NCBI RefSeq assembly: GCF_009905375.1 | Contig: NW_027417692.1 | Coordinates: 1 to 64,000 of the forward strand | Source of the DNA: Apium graveolens | Taxonomy: Eukaryota > Streptophyta > Magnoliopsida > Apiales > Apiaceae | Reading direction: 5' to 3' | DNA: 64,000 nt | Shown: positions 11,719 to 23,738 of the stretch, one piece after another | Layout of the letters: each line of letters starts with the position of its first letter | How positions within the stretch are numbered: position 1 is the stretch's first letter | Notes under the pieces: model-generated | Databases searched by the model: none | Told to the model about the DNA's origin: nothing | What the model saw: only the letters and a program-made list of their open reading frames with translations | Translations under genes and position numbers: made by a program

Positions 11719-14700
11719 TGTAATATCCGGGATATATCGTGTAATTATTTTTGCTATTATATAATTATTATGTGTGTTCAGTATCTATTCTGTGAGTTAA
11801 TTGTTAAGTGTTATCTGTACTTGAATATTCAAAAATAATATTAATTGAGTATTTTAATTTTTATATGTCCAAAATAAAATATAGATAATTGTCATATCTT
11901 CCTAATTATTTTTATGTTGGTATATGGATTTATAAGAATCATATGAAATTTCTAAAATCTTTTTCCGGGTAATTAAAATCTATTTTATAAAAACGGGAAC
12001 CAACCGACGTCAACCGTTGTTACGTTTTTGGAACCCGAAACTCTTTCGAGAACTCCTTCCTAACCAAATTGTAATATTCCGAGCATATTCCATGTTTCGA
12101 GTTTTTTGATCCGGCGTACGGTTTGTCCTGCGCGGGTCCCGGCACAATATTTTCGATACAATATTCGTTTCGGTAAATCAATAAAACCCGTATTTTCGAT
12201 AAACGGGAGCTTTTTATTAAACTATCACAATTATCACTTCGTAATACGTGTAACCAGGCGCTGAGACCAAGACCGCAGTACAAATTGTACTGATTTGGAT
12301 AATTATCCCGAAAACCGATACCGTTTGGATCAGTTTTTACAAATAAACGTACCGTTTTATATCCGGAATGATCCAACGGGATACTAATTTTCCGTAATTA
12401 TAAATAGCCTTTTACCGTAATTTATTTCGTATCAAAATCATTTGCAGACAGATAATTATATAATTTTCAGAGAAAAACCCTAATTTCCTAAAACTGTTCT
12501 AAGAATCAAACAAGCATTTGGAGGTGTTATTGAATTCGGTTTGGAAAGCTCGAGTAACCAATCTGAAGGTCTTGAAGAGCTCAACCAGATTCTGTAATCC
12601 ATACACCTGCAGAAATCAAGGTTATTTTTCTAAAAATTTATTTATTTTCGAATTTATTTTATTGGAAATATGATTTTTTGTTCGGATGATTGTTTGTATG
12701 ATTTGATGATTGCATGTTGTAGAGCTTGTTTTCCTGATAATTTTCATATGTCATACGTCTGATTTGGAGTTCAATAACATGTTCAAATTTGAGTTTGATT
12801 TTCGAATTTTAAAATTAGGGTTTATAACCCGTATGAATGTTCTTAATTGAAATTTGGGGGTTTCTTATTCTGTGATAGATTGATGTTGTGTTATAATGGG
12901 TTGTGTTCTCTGTGAAATTTGCAATCTAGTCGTATAAGTTTCATGAACCAACGAGGTCTGTAGCGAAGGGAGTTGTGTTTTGAAGTTTTCTGATGTTCGC
13001 CGGAAACTGGAAAATTTCACGGCCAAATTTCGGCCAACTCAGGGATTGTTAGGTTATTTTGATTGCATGGTTGTGTTCCTGGTAACCTGTAGATGTGATC
13101 TGGAGGTGTTGGTGGGGTGAGGACGCCGGGAACGTGTTCTCCGGCCATCCCCGACTGTTTTCCGGCGACGCCCTGGAAAATTACAGTTTAGTACCTATAA
13201 TTTTGAAAACGATGCAGTTTGGTCCCTGTAGTTTCCAGACTTTGCAAAAATTGGATTTCTGTTTTAAAAATGTTTAAAAATCATATTTCCTATTTATTTT
13301 TATTATAAAAATTCGTTTTTAATTTTTGAAAATTCTAAAAATTATTATTTTAATTCTGAAAATTATTTTTAATTCACAAATAAATCTAAATTAATTAGTT
13401 AATTAATTTCTGTTAATTTCTAATTGATTAATTGGTCAATTAATTCGAAAATTAATTGATTAATTGATTTAATTAATTATTAATTGATTTTAATTAATTA
13501 TTTAATTAGATTTAATTATTTAAAAATGATTTAAAAATTTTGAAAAATAGTTTCGAGCTTTAAAATATTATTCTAAATTATTTCCAAGGCTCGATAATTA
13601 TTCTAAAATTATTTCGGAGCCAGAATTGGCCAACCGAACCCTGTTTATTAACCCGAAATTGATCCAACGACCCGTTTTAATTCCGAAAAATATTTTAAAA
13701 ATCATTTTAAATATCAGAAAGCCTATTTATGACCCGAGACTTCTTTATAAATGATATATCATTGATTACGTGATGTATTATATGCTATATGTGACTTGTT
13801 AATTGACTATCGGTCTATATATTCTGTGTTTACTTGATTATTGCATAACTTTCAATCCGTTAATCGGATTTGGGTAAAACGAAGGGTAGATAGAAGTATG
13901 TGTTGAATAGAATTCCATGAGTAAATTATTGATAGATGCTTATGATATGTGAGCAGAAGAGGCAAGACGTAGGAAAGGGAAACAGGGAGTTAAGGAGTAA
14001 GACGGTTGTGATTGGAAGCGAGTGCAGTGTAGTAAGCTAATATCAGGCAAGTATTCCGAACTTTCTCGAAATATTGCAATACGTGATAGTCTTGTTGATA
14101 TTGCAAGTGCTTTGAAGCACTGAAACCTAAACCCTGATTCCAGTTATTGTTCTTGAGCCATGAACCTTATTCTTTTTAGACCATTGATTGTTGTATACCC
14201 AAACACGAACCTCAAGTATACGATACTACTCCACAAATACATGCAAACAAAATCCCAAACACTGAACTGAATTACTTGTACATTCAATCATTGTATCCTA
14301 TGCATTGAAAGCCCAAATCTTTGAAACCCTGAAATGTTGATTTCTTTGTTATCCAATCATTACCCAGCACCCAAGCTTTTAAATTAGCTTATTGATCCTT
14401 ACAAGGATTGAAACCCTTTTAATGTTAAACACTCATTGTTGTTAATGATTCTGGTTATTGTTTATTATTGCATATTCTGTTATTATGTTAGAATTGGATT
14501 GTTTTTATAAAATTATGGACCAGATTCATGGTCAGACCATATAATGGTCAAGTTAGGCCAATGTGTGCCTTGGATCCAGTAGTTAGAGCAATGCTGTGTG
14601 CCTTGCTCGGGGTTAGTGCGTGACTGATCAGCAGCCTAACCTTGGTTTTTAAATTAAAAGTATAATATCCAATTCTAAATCATAATCCAATGTTCACTTG

Positions 14701-15152
14701 ATATCATAATCATATTCACCTGATGATCATTATTCTCAGTTTTGTCATTGTGACTTGCTGAGCTAGTTAGCTCATTTGTGTGATGTTGTTTATATTCTTT
14801 CCAATTAAAAAGGAACCAGTTGGTAGCGAGGATCCCCAGTCCAGCGCGAGAGCTAGGGGTTCAGGTTGAGAAAGCTGAGCTAGTAGGCTTCTTTTGGGAT
14901 AATTTAAGTTTGTAAAAGTTTGTAATAATGTTTAATACTCAGTTTGAGTTTGAAATAGTTGGGATTTGAACGGTTTGTAATATATTAGTGTGTGTGGCTT
15001 GTGTGCATACTTTAACCTGTTACGGTCCGTGGTGGTTGGTAAGTAGGGTCACTGCATATATTATTATTATCTTTATTATTGTTATAAGCAGGTTATAAAT
15101 AAGGTGTGTGTGTGGACCCCAAACTTCTGACCCGGGTTTGGAGGGCGCCACA
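11719..15152 (+). repeat. Tekay-A 3' LTR (3434 bp)
   Basis: Starts TGTAATATCC and ends GGGCGCCACA, with intact TG...CA ends. It matches the 5' LTR along its whole length with scattered substitutions and small indels. Open stretches inside (for example 12020-12376 minus) are copies of those in the 5' LTR and have no recognisable product. Confidence 0.93.
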
Positions 15153-15157
15153 TATAT
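15153..15157. repeat. Right target-site duplication of Tekay-A (TATAT)
   Basis: Second copy of TATAT, directly after the 3' LTR. It pairs with 2436-2440. Confidence 0.93.
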
Positions 15158-15261
15158 GCTTCATCTTGAGATAGGAGATGCAGGTGCATCTTCAGCTTCC
15201 AATGGTGATAGTTGTCTTTGTCCAGAACTGGAATCTTTACTCCGACATCCTTTTTGCTCAT
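15158..15261 (-). pseudogene. Copia-A gag N-terminus, separated from the rest by Tekay-A
   Basis: The minus strand starts with ATG at 15261 and reads MSKKDVGVKIPVLDKDNYHH, continuing to SQDEAY at the TATAT target site. This matches the copia-2 gag start at 41423 (MSKKDIGVKIPVLDKDNYHH) almost residue for residue. The frame continues into MECIEKGPH at 2436 once Tekay-A is removed. Confidence 0.9.
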
Positions 15262-15307
15262 CTTGTTAGTTGTTGTGATCTTTAAACTCTTTGTTCTTCA
15301 AGAGCTT

Positions 15308-15319
15308 GGTCTGATACCA
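15308..15319 (-). other. Copia-A primer-binding site (initiator-Met tRNA)
   Basis: The minus strand reads TGGTATCAGACC immediately inside the 5' LTR. It differs at one base from TGGTATCAGAGC, the sequence complementary to the 3' end of plant initiator-Met tRNA, and lies at the same distance from the LTR end as in copia-2. Confidence 0.85.
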
Positions 15320-15321
15320 AT

Positions 15322-16351
15322 TGTTATTCCTAAAAAATCTAAACAAGAATTACAGAAGGGGGCGTTGAATGGAATTTTGGCTTTTTTTATTTTAAGAACA
15401 GTTCTTCTACAAATAAATAACTGTGTTTGATTTAGAAATGGTGCGGAATGAAATTAGTGTAGAAATCAAAACACAAAGTATTTAAATACAAGTACTTAAA
15501 AACTTTCTGGTGGATTTAACTTTTCCATCAGAGATATATATTAAGTAGAGAACTATATGTTACAAAATTATATACAGCTGCTTACAAGTTGAACAACAAG
15601 AACAGAGAAATTCTTTACAGATTTTTCCTTATCTATTTCTCTGGTAAGTGCTTACTAACTTGGATACTATTCAACTTCCTACTCTTGGTTTATATATCAC
15701 CAAGTTACATGATAAAAAGACAAGTAAATAAGATAAAATATTTCAAGTCTAATTTCATGCTGCTTCATTTCTCAATCCAGCATCTTTGAATATCTTTTGT
15801 TTAGCATGGAAATGGAAATGCTTCTTTGTTCTCTAAATCCTGCAAATAGGCTGCCACATTGCATTTGCATACAATCAACGCATGTGACTGTCAAGTCACT
15901 ATCATCTGCTCTTTTGAATTTAAACATTCGTTGAAGCTTCATTGAATCATCCGTTGAAACTGTGGTTAATCATCCATTGAAACTTTGGCTAATCATCCGT
16001 TGAGACTACGTGAATCATCCGTTGAAGCTTTAGTTGCTCATCCGTTGAGACTGTTTTCTTGGAAGTTAACTCCATTTCATTTATGCAAGATTACAAGGCA
16101 TCTGATATTTATAATTAACCAACCTATCTTGCATATCAATCTAGTAGTCAACATGACCTATACATTCTACAGCATCTATTTTATTAAGCCATTTTGATAT
16201 GCAGGAATGTGCTACTAAACTTATTATTACATAAGCTACTCTTTCAACGGATGTTGAAATGATCATCCATTGAAAGCTACAATTACACTTAACTAAAACC
16301 TACTAAGTGTTTTGTTCAAGTTATCATCAAGTACACAACATATTCCTAACA
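15322..16351 (-). repeat. Copia-A 5' LTR (1030 bp)
   Basis: On the minus strand the LTR starts TGTTAGGAATA (at 16351) and ends GGAATAACA (at 15322), with TG...CA termini. It has the same length as the copia-2 LTR (1030 bp). It carries several copies of the family word ATCCGTTGA/TCAACGGAT: 15947-15957, 15993-16003, 16015-16025, 16038-16048 and 16243-16253, plus decayed forms such as ATCCATTGA. The five bases beyond its outer end are CTTGA. The partner TSD lies outside the window. Confidence 0.88.
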
Positions 16352-17394
16352 CTTGATTTGACTTTTTCGTTCTTCTTTTTGAAAGCTCGACATTGATATA
16401 TAAATAAAAGGATCAGTAAATTAACTGATACCAATGACATATTGCATAATTCGAAATTAACTACTGAAAATGAATTAAATAAGTATTCAGACTATAAGAT
16501 TATCGGTCTCCAATGATATTTATGATGAAACTTTATAAGATCCCGATTTTTGTTGTGCGTGCAGTTCAATTTTTTCAATTTTTAGTTAATATTTAAAATC
16601 CGTAAATGTTATTTAATTTGAGTTCTTATAAAATCGTAGGCGTATCATTGAATATTAAGTCGTATTAATGATATCATTAACATTCGTGCAATATAATGAG
16701 GCACAATATTCGTCGAAAATATTTATAACTAAATAAATTTTAACTCATACCAAGAGGCCCAATATAGAAGTGCGGGTTTATAAATAAGTCAATCCTTATT
16801 GCTCATTAACACATATTTGACTTTTTTCAAGTGAAAAATCATGTTTCAAGTGAACTATTTTAGTGACAATTTGGGAATTAAGAAACATTTGTTAAATCTG
16901 AACAAAAAATTTTGAATCATTTATATTTCCGAATCATGAAAAATCTGGATGATTAAAAAGTTGAATGACTAAAAATCTGGATGATTATTAATGATCACAA
17001 TGATTTAAATGATTAATTTTTTGTATTTCTCTTGATGGAAAAAATTAGAAATAAAGACAAAAAATTTAATTTAACATTTTTTTTAAACAAGTATACAAAT
17101 ATTTAATTTGTCAAATATATTTAATTAAAATATTTTGTGCACAAAAAAATATTATGTTTAAATACGTCACACATAATTAATATAAATTTTAATTTTAGTT
17201 TTTGTACTAATTTAAATATTATAATTGTAATATATGAATATGAGTAAGAGGATAGTAATATGATGAAATTTTTCCCTAAATATTACATCAGTTAAGTGAT
17301 ATGCTATGGTGAACAAATTGTAAAAAGTGTAAGAACTAAAAATGATGAAGCAGTGAGGAAGATTTTGATCATTCTAACGGAACTGAACCACATA
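16352..17394. other. Unassigned AT-rich DNA
   Basis: About 1 kb of AT-rich sequence between copia-A and the Tekay-B LTR. I see no long open frame, LTR terminus or terminal inverted repeat. A short local repeat occurs near 16925-17000 (GATTAAAAAGTTGAATGAC and similar GGATGATTA words). It is probably old repeat remnant. Confidence 0.4.
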
Positions 17395-18367
17395 TGTAAC
17401 ACCCCCAGATCCGGGGTCAGGGATCCGGGTCGTCACGGTCTTTATTTCCACAATATCACTTCACTTAATTAATAATAGTTAACCTTATGCTGTGACCCCA
17501 TACTAACACACACCACAACCCGTTATAGTCTCAGAGATGAAATTGAAATAGGTACAAGTCTTTGAATCCACAATTTAAAAGTTATTACAACCCAAAAATG
17601 ATTACTTGATAAGTTTACAATTAATTGCCATTATCTGCCACAAGTTATAATTATACATAATTGATTCCCAAAAGTAGAAGGTCTGATCTACAAATAGATC
17701 TACCTCTGTAGCTATAGCAGCTATGATCTCAACGGGAAGGCGCAGGGCGCTTCCCACGCTCTTGCGCTGGGTCTGCTGGAGTCTGGTCATCTTTCCTAAC
17801 TGTTGTTGTGTGATGAAGAAATAAAGCAAGAGTGAGCATTACAGCTCGCAAGATAATATATAGTGTAAACAATAACGCAAGCATCTAAATGGATAACTTG
17901 CTGGAAACCTTTATCAAGTGAAAGATAATTACTTACTGGATATAAGCAAAAACAAGGGATGAAATTACCAATTACTTCACTATACTTATATCATTTATAA
18001 GGCTACTTGAACTACCACTGTTCAAAGTATTATAGGTTTCAAAAGGTCATCACATAGATGAGACCACAAGTTAAGACTTGAATAGATTCAATCTTTGAAT
18101 AATTATTGAATGAAATAAAGTTACAAGATACTTTATTTAGTCCCGATATATATATCCACATATATATCTCTTAAACATTTCCTGGAACCTCTGTTATGTA
18201 AAGTATGAACATAGTTTGTAACATCCAATGAATTTTGGAAAGGAAAATAACTTTGGCATAAACCCGATATCTTGCTGATCAGGCAAAGATACCAATAAGT
18301 AACCTTTTATACTAGTAGATGGATAAATCCCCCACCGGTCATCACCCTAGCCACATAAGGACCTTGT

Positions 18368-18459
18368 GATGGACCGCCACCCGGCCTCTTACGCGTTGAT
18401 GGACTGCCACCCAGCCACTTACACTTTGATAGACCGTACCCCGGCCTGTCGCTTATGCC
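18368..18459. repeat. Imperfect 30-bp tandem repeat in Tekay-B LTR
   Basis: Three units of about 30 bp at 18368, 18398 and 18428, each starting GATGGACYGCCACCC or a close variant. The same array lies at about 30699-30790 in the 5' LTR. Related text also occurs in the solo LTR near 54600-54660, so it is a family trait. Confidence 0.65.
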
Positions 18460-18958
18460 GACTCAATTAGATGGACTTACTTCCCGAACGTAGGGCAAAT
18501 AATCAAATTGTTTTCTCAAAACAGCAACCACGTTGCGAATGTAAAATACACCACAGAGACGGATCCCCCAGGTTTTGAGCGAGTATTTAAATCCCCTTCA
18601 AAAGGAGGATCTTAAATATAAAAGAATGAGTTTTGGGATCCGCCCTAACTTTTAGAAATCATTTTGAAGACTCGAAAACATTTTTAAGAATGTTTGGAGT
18701 ACTGCTGATTTATTAAAATAAATCAGTCCCGATATATTAGAAATATCTGAATATTATTATTTAAATAATATTCTCATAAAGATAATCCTTATAAAAATAA
18801 TCGAAGTAGAAGTTTTAAAACTCATACTTGAAATGGATATTAAATAACCAAAGATATACTTATATGAAAGTACTATCTTTATTTGAATAATCGAAAATAA
18901 GTTTGATTATCGAAACATTATTCTTTAATAAAATAAAGAATATTATTAAATAATAAGC

Positions 18959-19125
18959 GGAGTCATAATACCTCAAATGAATATTATAAATAATATTCAT
19001 TAAATAAAATAAACGGAGTCATACATCCTCAAATGAATATCCAATTAATAATCATTAAATAGAATAAACAGAGTCATAAGTCCTTGAATGAATATTCGAA
19101 TAATATTCATTATATAAAATAAAGT
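18959..19125. repeat. AT-rich 55-56-bp tandem repeat in Tekay-B LTR
   Basis: Three imperfect units starting at 18959, 19015 and 19070, each beginning RGAGTCATA and containing AATGAATAT and an ATTAAATA-type tail. The same three units are at 31290, 31346 and 31401 in the 5' LTR. Confidence 0.7.
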
Positions 19126-21255
19126 TATTGAATAAACCTTATTCGATCAATAGTTTTGAAAACTATATCCATATATATAAATATATATATATATAATATA
19201 CTCGGGAACATCGACTCCCGGTTTAGAAATATGTTCACCTTGGGGTCCCCTTTTCTAAGGGTATATGCAAATTACCGCTTATCTCTAGCATTGGTATTAT
19301 CAACTGAATCAACAGATATATGTATCAAGATTATGAACCAAGCATGCATATATACCATATCACATGCTACAATATATCGCAAGAATTTGCTAATTAACCA
19401 ACATGCATTTATCACAAGACAATGCATATACATATATACATCACAACAACAGTATAACGGGTAGAAAACTTGTCTGAGCGATTGGGGGTTATAAATGGCT
19501 TGGGACGAGTCTGGTAACCTATAAACAGCATATAAGTTGGAATTAAACCAAAGTCACTTGTAAATCTATACTTTAACCAATTTAGACTCTAACGCTCGCT
19601 TTGCGCTTAATGATTCTCTTAAGTCGCTCGAGTACCCTCGGCTCCACCATTTTTTAATAAATTAACCATTACGAGTTTTAAGGTGATTCTTTCGTGAGTG
19701 TCTTACCAACTGCCTAACACACTTTACATAAATGTCTCATACTCTAATTAGCCCTTTTAGGTCTTTAACATATGTTTCAAAGTAAGGTGAGGGGTAATGA
19801 TTCATTCGCGAAACATCGTTACTTAAAATGGCCGTTTCTCCTAAACCGTACATCGGAATCAAACGAACCACATATCAAAACGAAGCTCGTAACATGAACT
19901 ATCTAAACATGGCAATGGTCAAAACCTAGCAGGGAGTTCTCGGGTCCTAATGTTATGAACAAAAGCAGTCTAAAGTAAATCGGACATTACGACGGCTATG
20001 TTTACGCGATTTCCCAAATTTATACCATTCCAAATCAACCACCAATCAATCCCAATTCATTCATACAACCAAAATCCATCCATATCACACTACAACAGCC
20101 CCAACACCTCAAGTTCTCCAATTTATGTTATTCTCAACATGAATTTAAAACTATACTTAAGCCCTTTACTACAACAAGATTCAACATTCAATTCACTACA
20201 ACTCCAACCCAAACTCTAAACCTACAAGCATCAAGCTACTCTTTTACCATAACAATCAAAATCATCCTAATATACAAAGTAAAGCTAGGGTTTGGAGATG
20301 TTATACCTTCCTTGAAGTGATTGGAGTAGCTAGGAAGCCTTAAGAAGCCTTGAGATGTCTTAGGGATGCTTGGATCTTAAAGGAAAAACAAGAAAAATCA
20401 AGTTAAAAATCTTGAAATCACTATTCATTATCTTCTTCATTGATTTCTTGGAGAAGATTGTGAATGATTTGGAGGCTTAAACTTATAGGATAGCTATATC
20501 TATGCATAAGGAGTACTAGATAATTATCTTACCAATTAAGGAAGCTTGGAACTTGAATTTTGAAATTCTTCTTCTTGAAATGGAGAGAAAAGCCGAGAGC
20601 AATGGTTGAAGAAATGAAATGATTTTGTGTTTGTGATTTGTTTAGCTTAGCTTGGTTGTTTTTTTATTAGATTTTGGTTAATTACCCTATTAACCTTAAA
20701 CTTTGTGTGGTTATCATTCATCCACACCTCCTTCCCCCCCTATGTCATGCTTATATCACCTTGTGATGTCATCATCCCTTACTTGCCCTCTTCTTATTGG
20801 TTGGATGACCTCATCATCCATAACCTCCTTGATTAACTTCCTAATTGTTTGCCTAATGACCGCTGATCTGTTATACGGTTCGCTTAACTTCCGTTCTCAT
20901 TTCTCGTTTGAGGGATCATACCCGGGATCTTATTACTTGGGTTTCCTTAACCTTTCTCAATACATTATATTCCTTTTATGATCCTCTCTTATAATCCTTT
21001 AATTTAAATCCTTCTTATCCTGTTACCTTATACTCAATTCTTTCTGTATCTAGTGGATTTCCGGGAAAAATCAAAGTGTTCGGAATTGGATTCTGACGAT
21101 CTTTACATACACTTATATACCATATAGAGTACTAATAAAATCTCAGAATATCCATATAAAAACCCCTACATAGTGTGGCATGAAAAGTTTTCTTGTTCAG
21201 CAAAAACACTATTCATAAGGGTTACAAAAAGTTCAAAATTTTGGGGGTTATTACA

Positions 21256-21605
21256 GCATTGCTCTTTACATGACCCAGTTTGTCCTTACAAACATGGACA
21301 CACTAGTCCGGGTCCCTAGAAACTTTGGTAATTTACAGTACTTTCTGTATATAGATATGGGAAGAGCTCTCCCATTTTTCAGAATTTATACTTCAGGAGA
21401 ATTTCGGTGAGGGTAAAATCCTACTTCACTGTTGCTTTCAATGTTATCCCCATGTCGACTAATCTCAGTTTGCATAGACAAGAGAATGGAGGACAAGAAG
21501 AATAAGGCTAAAGTTTGTTCCAAGTATGCTTTCATGCATAATGACTTACTCACTCGAGAAATTTTATAAATACTGGACGAGGGAAAGTTGATCCCTATTT
21601 CTGAT
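21256..21605. repeat. 350-bp copy of the DNA flanking the other end of Tekay-B
   Basis: It begins GCATTGCTCTTTACATGACC and ends CTGAT. It matches 33578-33927 with a single substitution seen (AGG versus ATG near 21404/33714). It sits between the hybrid LTR and the partial LTR. The right-hand join uses the three bases GAT that occur both in the flank (33925-33927) and in the LTR (31476-31478). Confidence 0.9.
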
Positions 21606-23705
21606 CAATAGTTTTGAAAACTATATCCATATATATATAAATATATATATATATATAATATACTCGGGAACATCGACTCCCAATTTAGAAATATGTTCAC
21701 CTTGGGGTCCCCTTTTCTAAGGGTATATGCAAATTACCGCTTATCTCTAGCATGGGTATTATCAACTGAATCAACAGATATATGTATCAAGATTACGAAC
21801 CAAGCATGCATATATACCATATCACATGCTACAATATATCGCAAGAATTTGCTAATTAACCAACATGCATTTATCACAAGACAATGCATATACATATATA
21901 CATCACAACAACAGTATAACGGGTAGAAAACTTGCCTGAGCGACTGGGGGTTATAAATGGCTTGGGACGAGTCTGGTAACCTATAAACAACATATAAGTT
22001 GGAATTAAACCAAAGTCACTTGTAATCTATACTTTAACCAATTTAGACTCTAACGCTCGCTTTGCGCTTAATGATTCTCTTAAGTCGCTCGAGTACCCTC
22101 GGCTCCACCATTTTTTAATAAATTAACCATTACGAGTTATAAGGTGATTCTTTCGCGAGTGTCTTACCAACTGCCTAACACACTTTACATAAATGTCTCA
22201 TACTCCTTTAGGTCTTTAACATATGTTTCAAAGTAAGGTGAGGGGTAATGATTCGTTCGCGAAACGTCGTTACTTAAAATGGCCGTTTCTCCTAAACCGT
22301 ACATCGGAATCAAACGAACCACATATCAAAACGAAGCTCGTAACATGAACTATATAAACATGGCAATGGTCAAAACCTAGCAGGGAGTTCTCGGGTCCTA
22401 ATGTTATGAACAAAAGCAGTCTAAAGTAAATCGGACATTACGACGGCTATGTTTACGCGATTTCCCAAATTTATACCATTCCAAATCAACCACCAATCAA
22501 TCCCAATTCATTCATACAACCAAAATCCATCCATATCACACTACAACAGCCCCAACACCTCAAGTTCTCCAATTTATGTTATTCTCAACATGAATTTAAA
22601 ACTATACTTAAGCCCTTTACTACAACAAGATTCAACATTCAATTCACTACAACTCCAACCCAAACTCTAAACCTACAAGCATCAAGCTACTCTTTTACCA
22701 TAACAATCAAAATCATCCTAATATACAAAGTAAAGCTAGGGTTTGGAGATGTTATACCTTCCTTGAAGTGATTGGAGTAGCTAGGAAGCCTTAAGAAGCC
22801 TTGAGATGTCTTATGGATGCTTGGATCTTAAAGGAAAAACAAGAAAAATCAAGTTAAAAATCTTGAAATCACTATTCATTATCTTCTTCATTGATTTCTT
22901 GGAGAAGATTGTGAATGATTTGGAGGCTTAAACTTATAGGATAGCTATATCTATGCATAAGGAGTACTAGATAATTATCTTACCAATTAAGGAAGCTTGG
23001 AACTTGAATTTTGAAATTCTTCTTCTTGAAATGGAGAGAAAAGCCGAGAGCAATGGTTGAAGAAATGAAATGATTTTGTGTTTGTGATTTGCTTAGCTTA
23101 GCTTGGTTGTTTTTTGATTAGATTTTGGTTAATTACCTTATTAACCTTGAACTTTGTGTGGTTATCATTCATCCACACCTCCTTCCCCCCTATGTCATGC
23201 TTATGTCACCTTGTGATGTCATCATCCCTTACTTTCCCTCTTCTTATTGGTTGGATGACCTTATCATCTATAACCTCCTTGATTAACTTCCTAATTGTTT
23301 GCCTAATGACCGTTGATCTGTTATACGGTTCGCTTAACTTCCGTTCTCGTTTCTCGTTTGAGGGATCATACCTGGGATCTTATTACTTGGGTTTCCTTAA
23401 CCTTTCTCAATATATTATATTCCTTTTATGATCCTCTCTTATAATCCTTTAATTTAAATCCTTCTTATCATGTTACCTTATACTCAATTCTTTCTGTATC
23501 TAGTGGATTTCCGGGAAAAATCAAAGTGTTCGGAATTGGATTATGTCGATCTTTACATACACTTATATACCATATAGAGTACTAATAAAATCTCTGAATA
23601 TCCATATAAAAACCCCTACATAGTGTGGCATGAAAAGTTTTCTTGTTCAGCAAAAACACTATTCATAAGGCTTACAAAAAGTTCAAAATTTTGGGGGTTA
23701 TTACA
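21606..23705 (-). repeat. Partial LTR of Tekay-B (3' LTR proximal to the internal region)
   Basis: It begins abruptly in mid-LTR at CAATAGTTTTGAAAAC and ends TTATTACA next to the polypurine tract. Up to about 22350 it is identical to the 5' LTR apart from the length of an AT run. After about 22810 it differs from it at ten or more sites over about 900 bp. The two halves therefore have different histories. Confidence 0.87.
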
Positions 23706-23720
23706 GTCTCCCCTCCTTAA
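23706..23720 (-). other. Tekay-B polypurine tract
   Basis: The minus strand reads AAGGAGGGGAGAC directly before the 3' LTR. It resembles the Tekay-A tract (AAGGGGGGAAGGA). Confidence 0.87.
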
Positions 23721-23738
23721 AAGGATTCCGTCCCGGAA

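Larger units (their letters stand above)
2441..15152 (+). mobile_element. Tekay-A: Ty3/gypsy (Tekay/Del-type chromovirus-like) retrotransposon
   Basis: A complete two-LTR element: 5' LTR 2441-5879, initiator-Met PBS, leader ORF, gag, pro-RT-RNaseH-integrase, polypurine tract, 3' LTR 11719-15152. It is flanked by the 5-bp duplication TATAT (2436-2440 and 15153-15157). Tekay/Del assignment is inferred from the very long LTRs, the order of domains with integrase last, and a C-terminal segment resembling a degenerate chromodomain (VEESTWELE). The reading frame is broken in gag and RT, so it is not autonomous as it stands. Confidence 0.93.
1..16351 (-). mobile_element. Copia-A: SIRE-type Ty1/copia element, interrupted, 3' part outside window
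   Basis: A minus-strand Ty1/copia element. Reading from high to low coordinates it has a 5' LTR (15322-16351), an initiator-Met primer-binding site, the gag start (15261), then gag and the protease start down to base 1, where the window ends. Tekay-A (2441-15152) sits inside gag between two copies of TATAT. Removing it joins the gag reading frame across the site. Protein order and residues match copia-2 closely, so both belong to one family. Reading frames are broken in several places, so this copy is dead as a coding element. The assignment to the SIRE/Maximus lineage rests on the pol and gag style and on the large extra ORF of its sister copia-2. Confidence 0.88.
17395..21255 (-). repeat. 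Full-length LTR copy at the left of Tekay-B (hybrid)
   Basis: It spans TGTAACACCC to GGGTTATTACA in plus orientation (3861 bp). The left half, up to about 19905, differs from the 5' LTR (29726-33577) at many scattered sites. From about 20350 to the end it matches that LTR almost perfectly. This makes it a hybrid of the original 3' LTR and sequence copied from the 5' LTR. It is followed directly by a copy of the 5' LTR's own flank. Confidence 0.85.

Noticed and set aside
19156..19464. Open frames in Tekay-B LTR copies (also 21693-21926, 31564-31797, and the set at 19998, 22449, 32320)
   Set aside because: They repeat because the LTR is repeated. The peptide is low-complexity and from AT-rich DNA, with no start context or homology.
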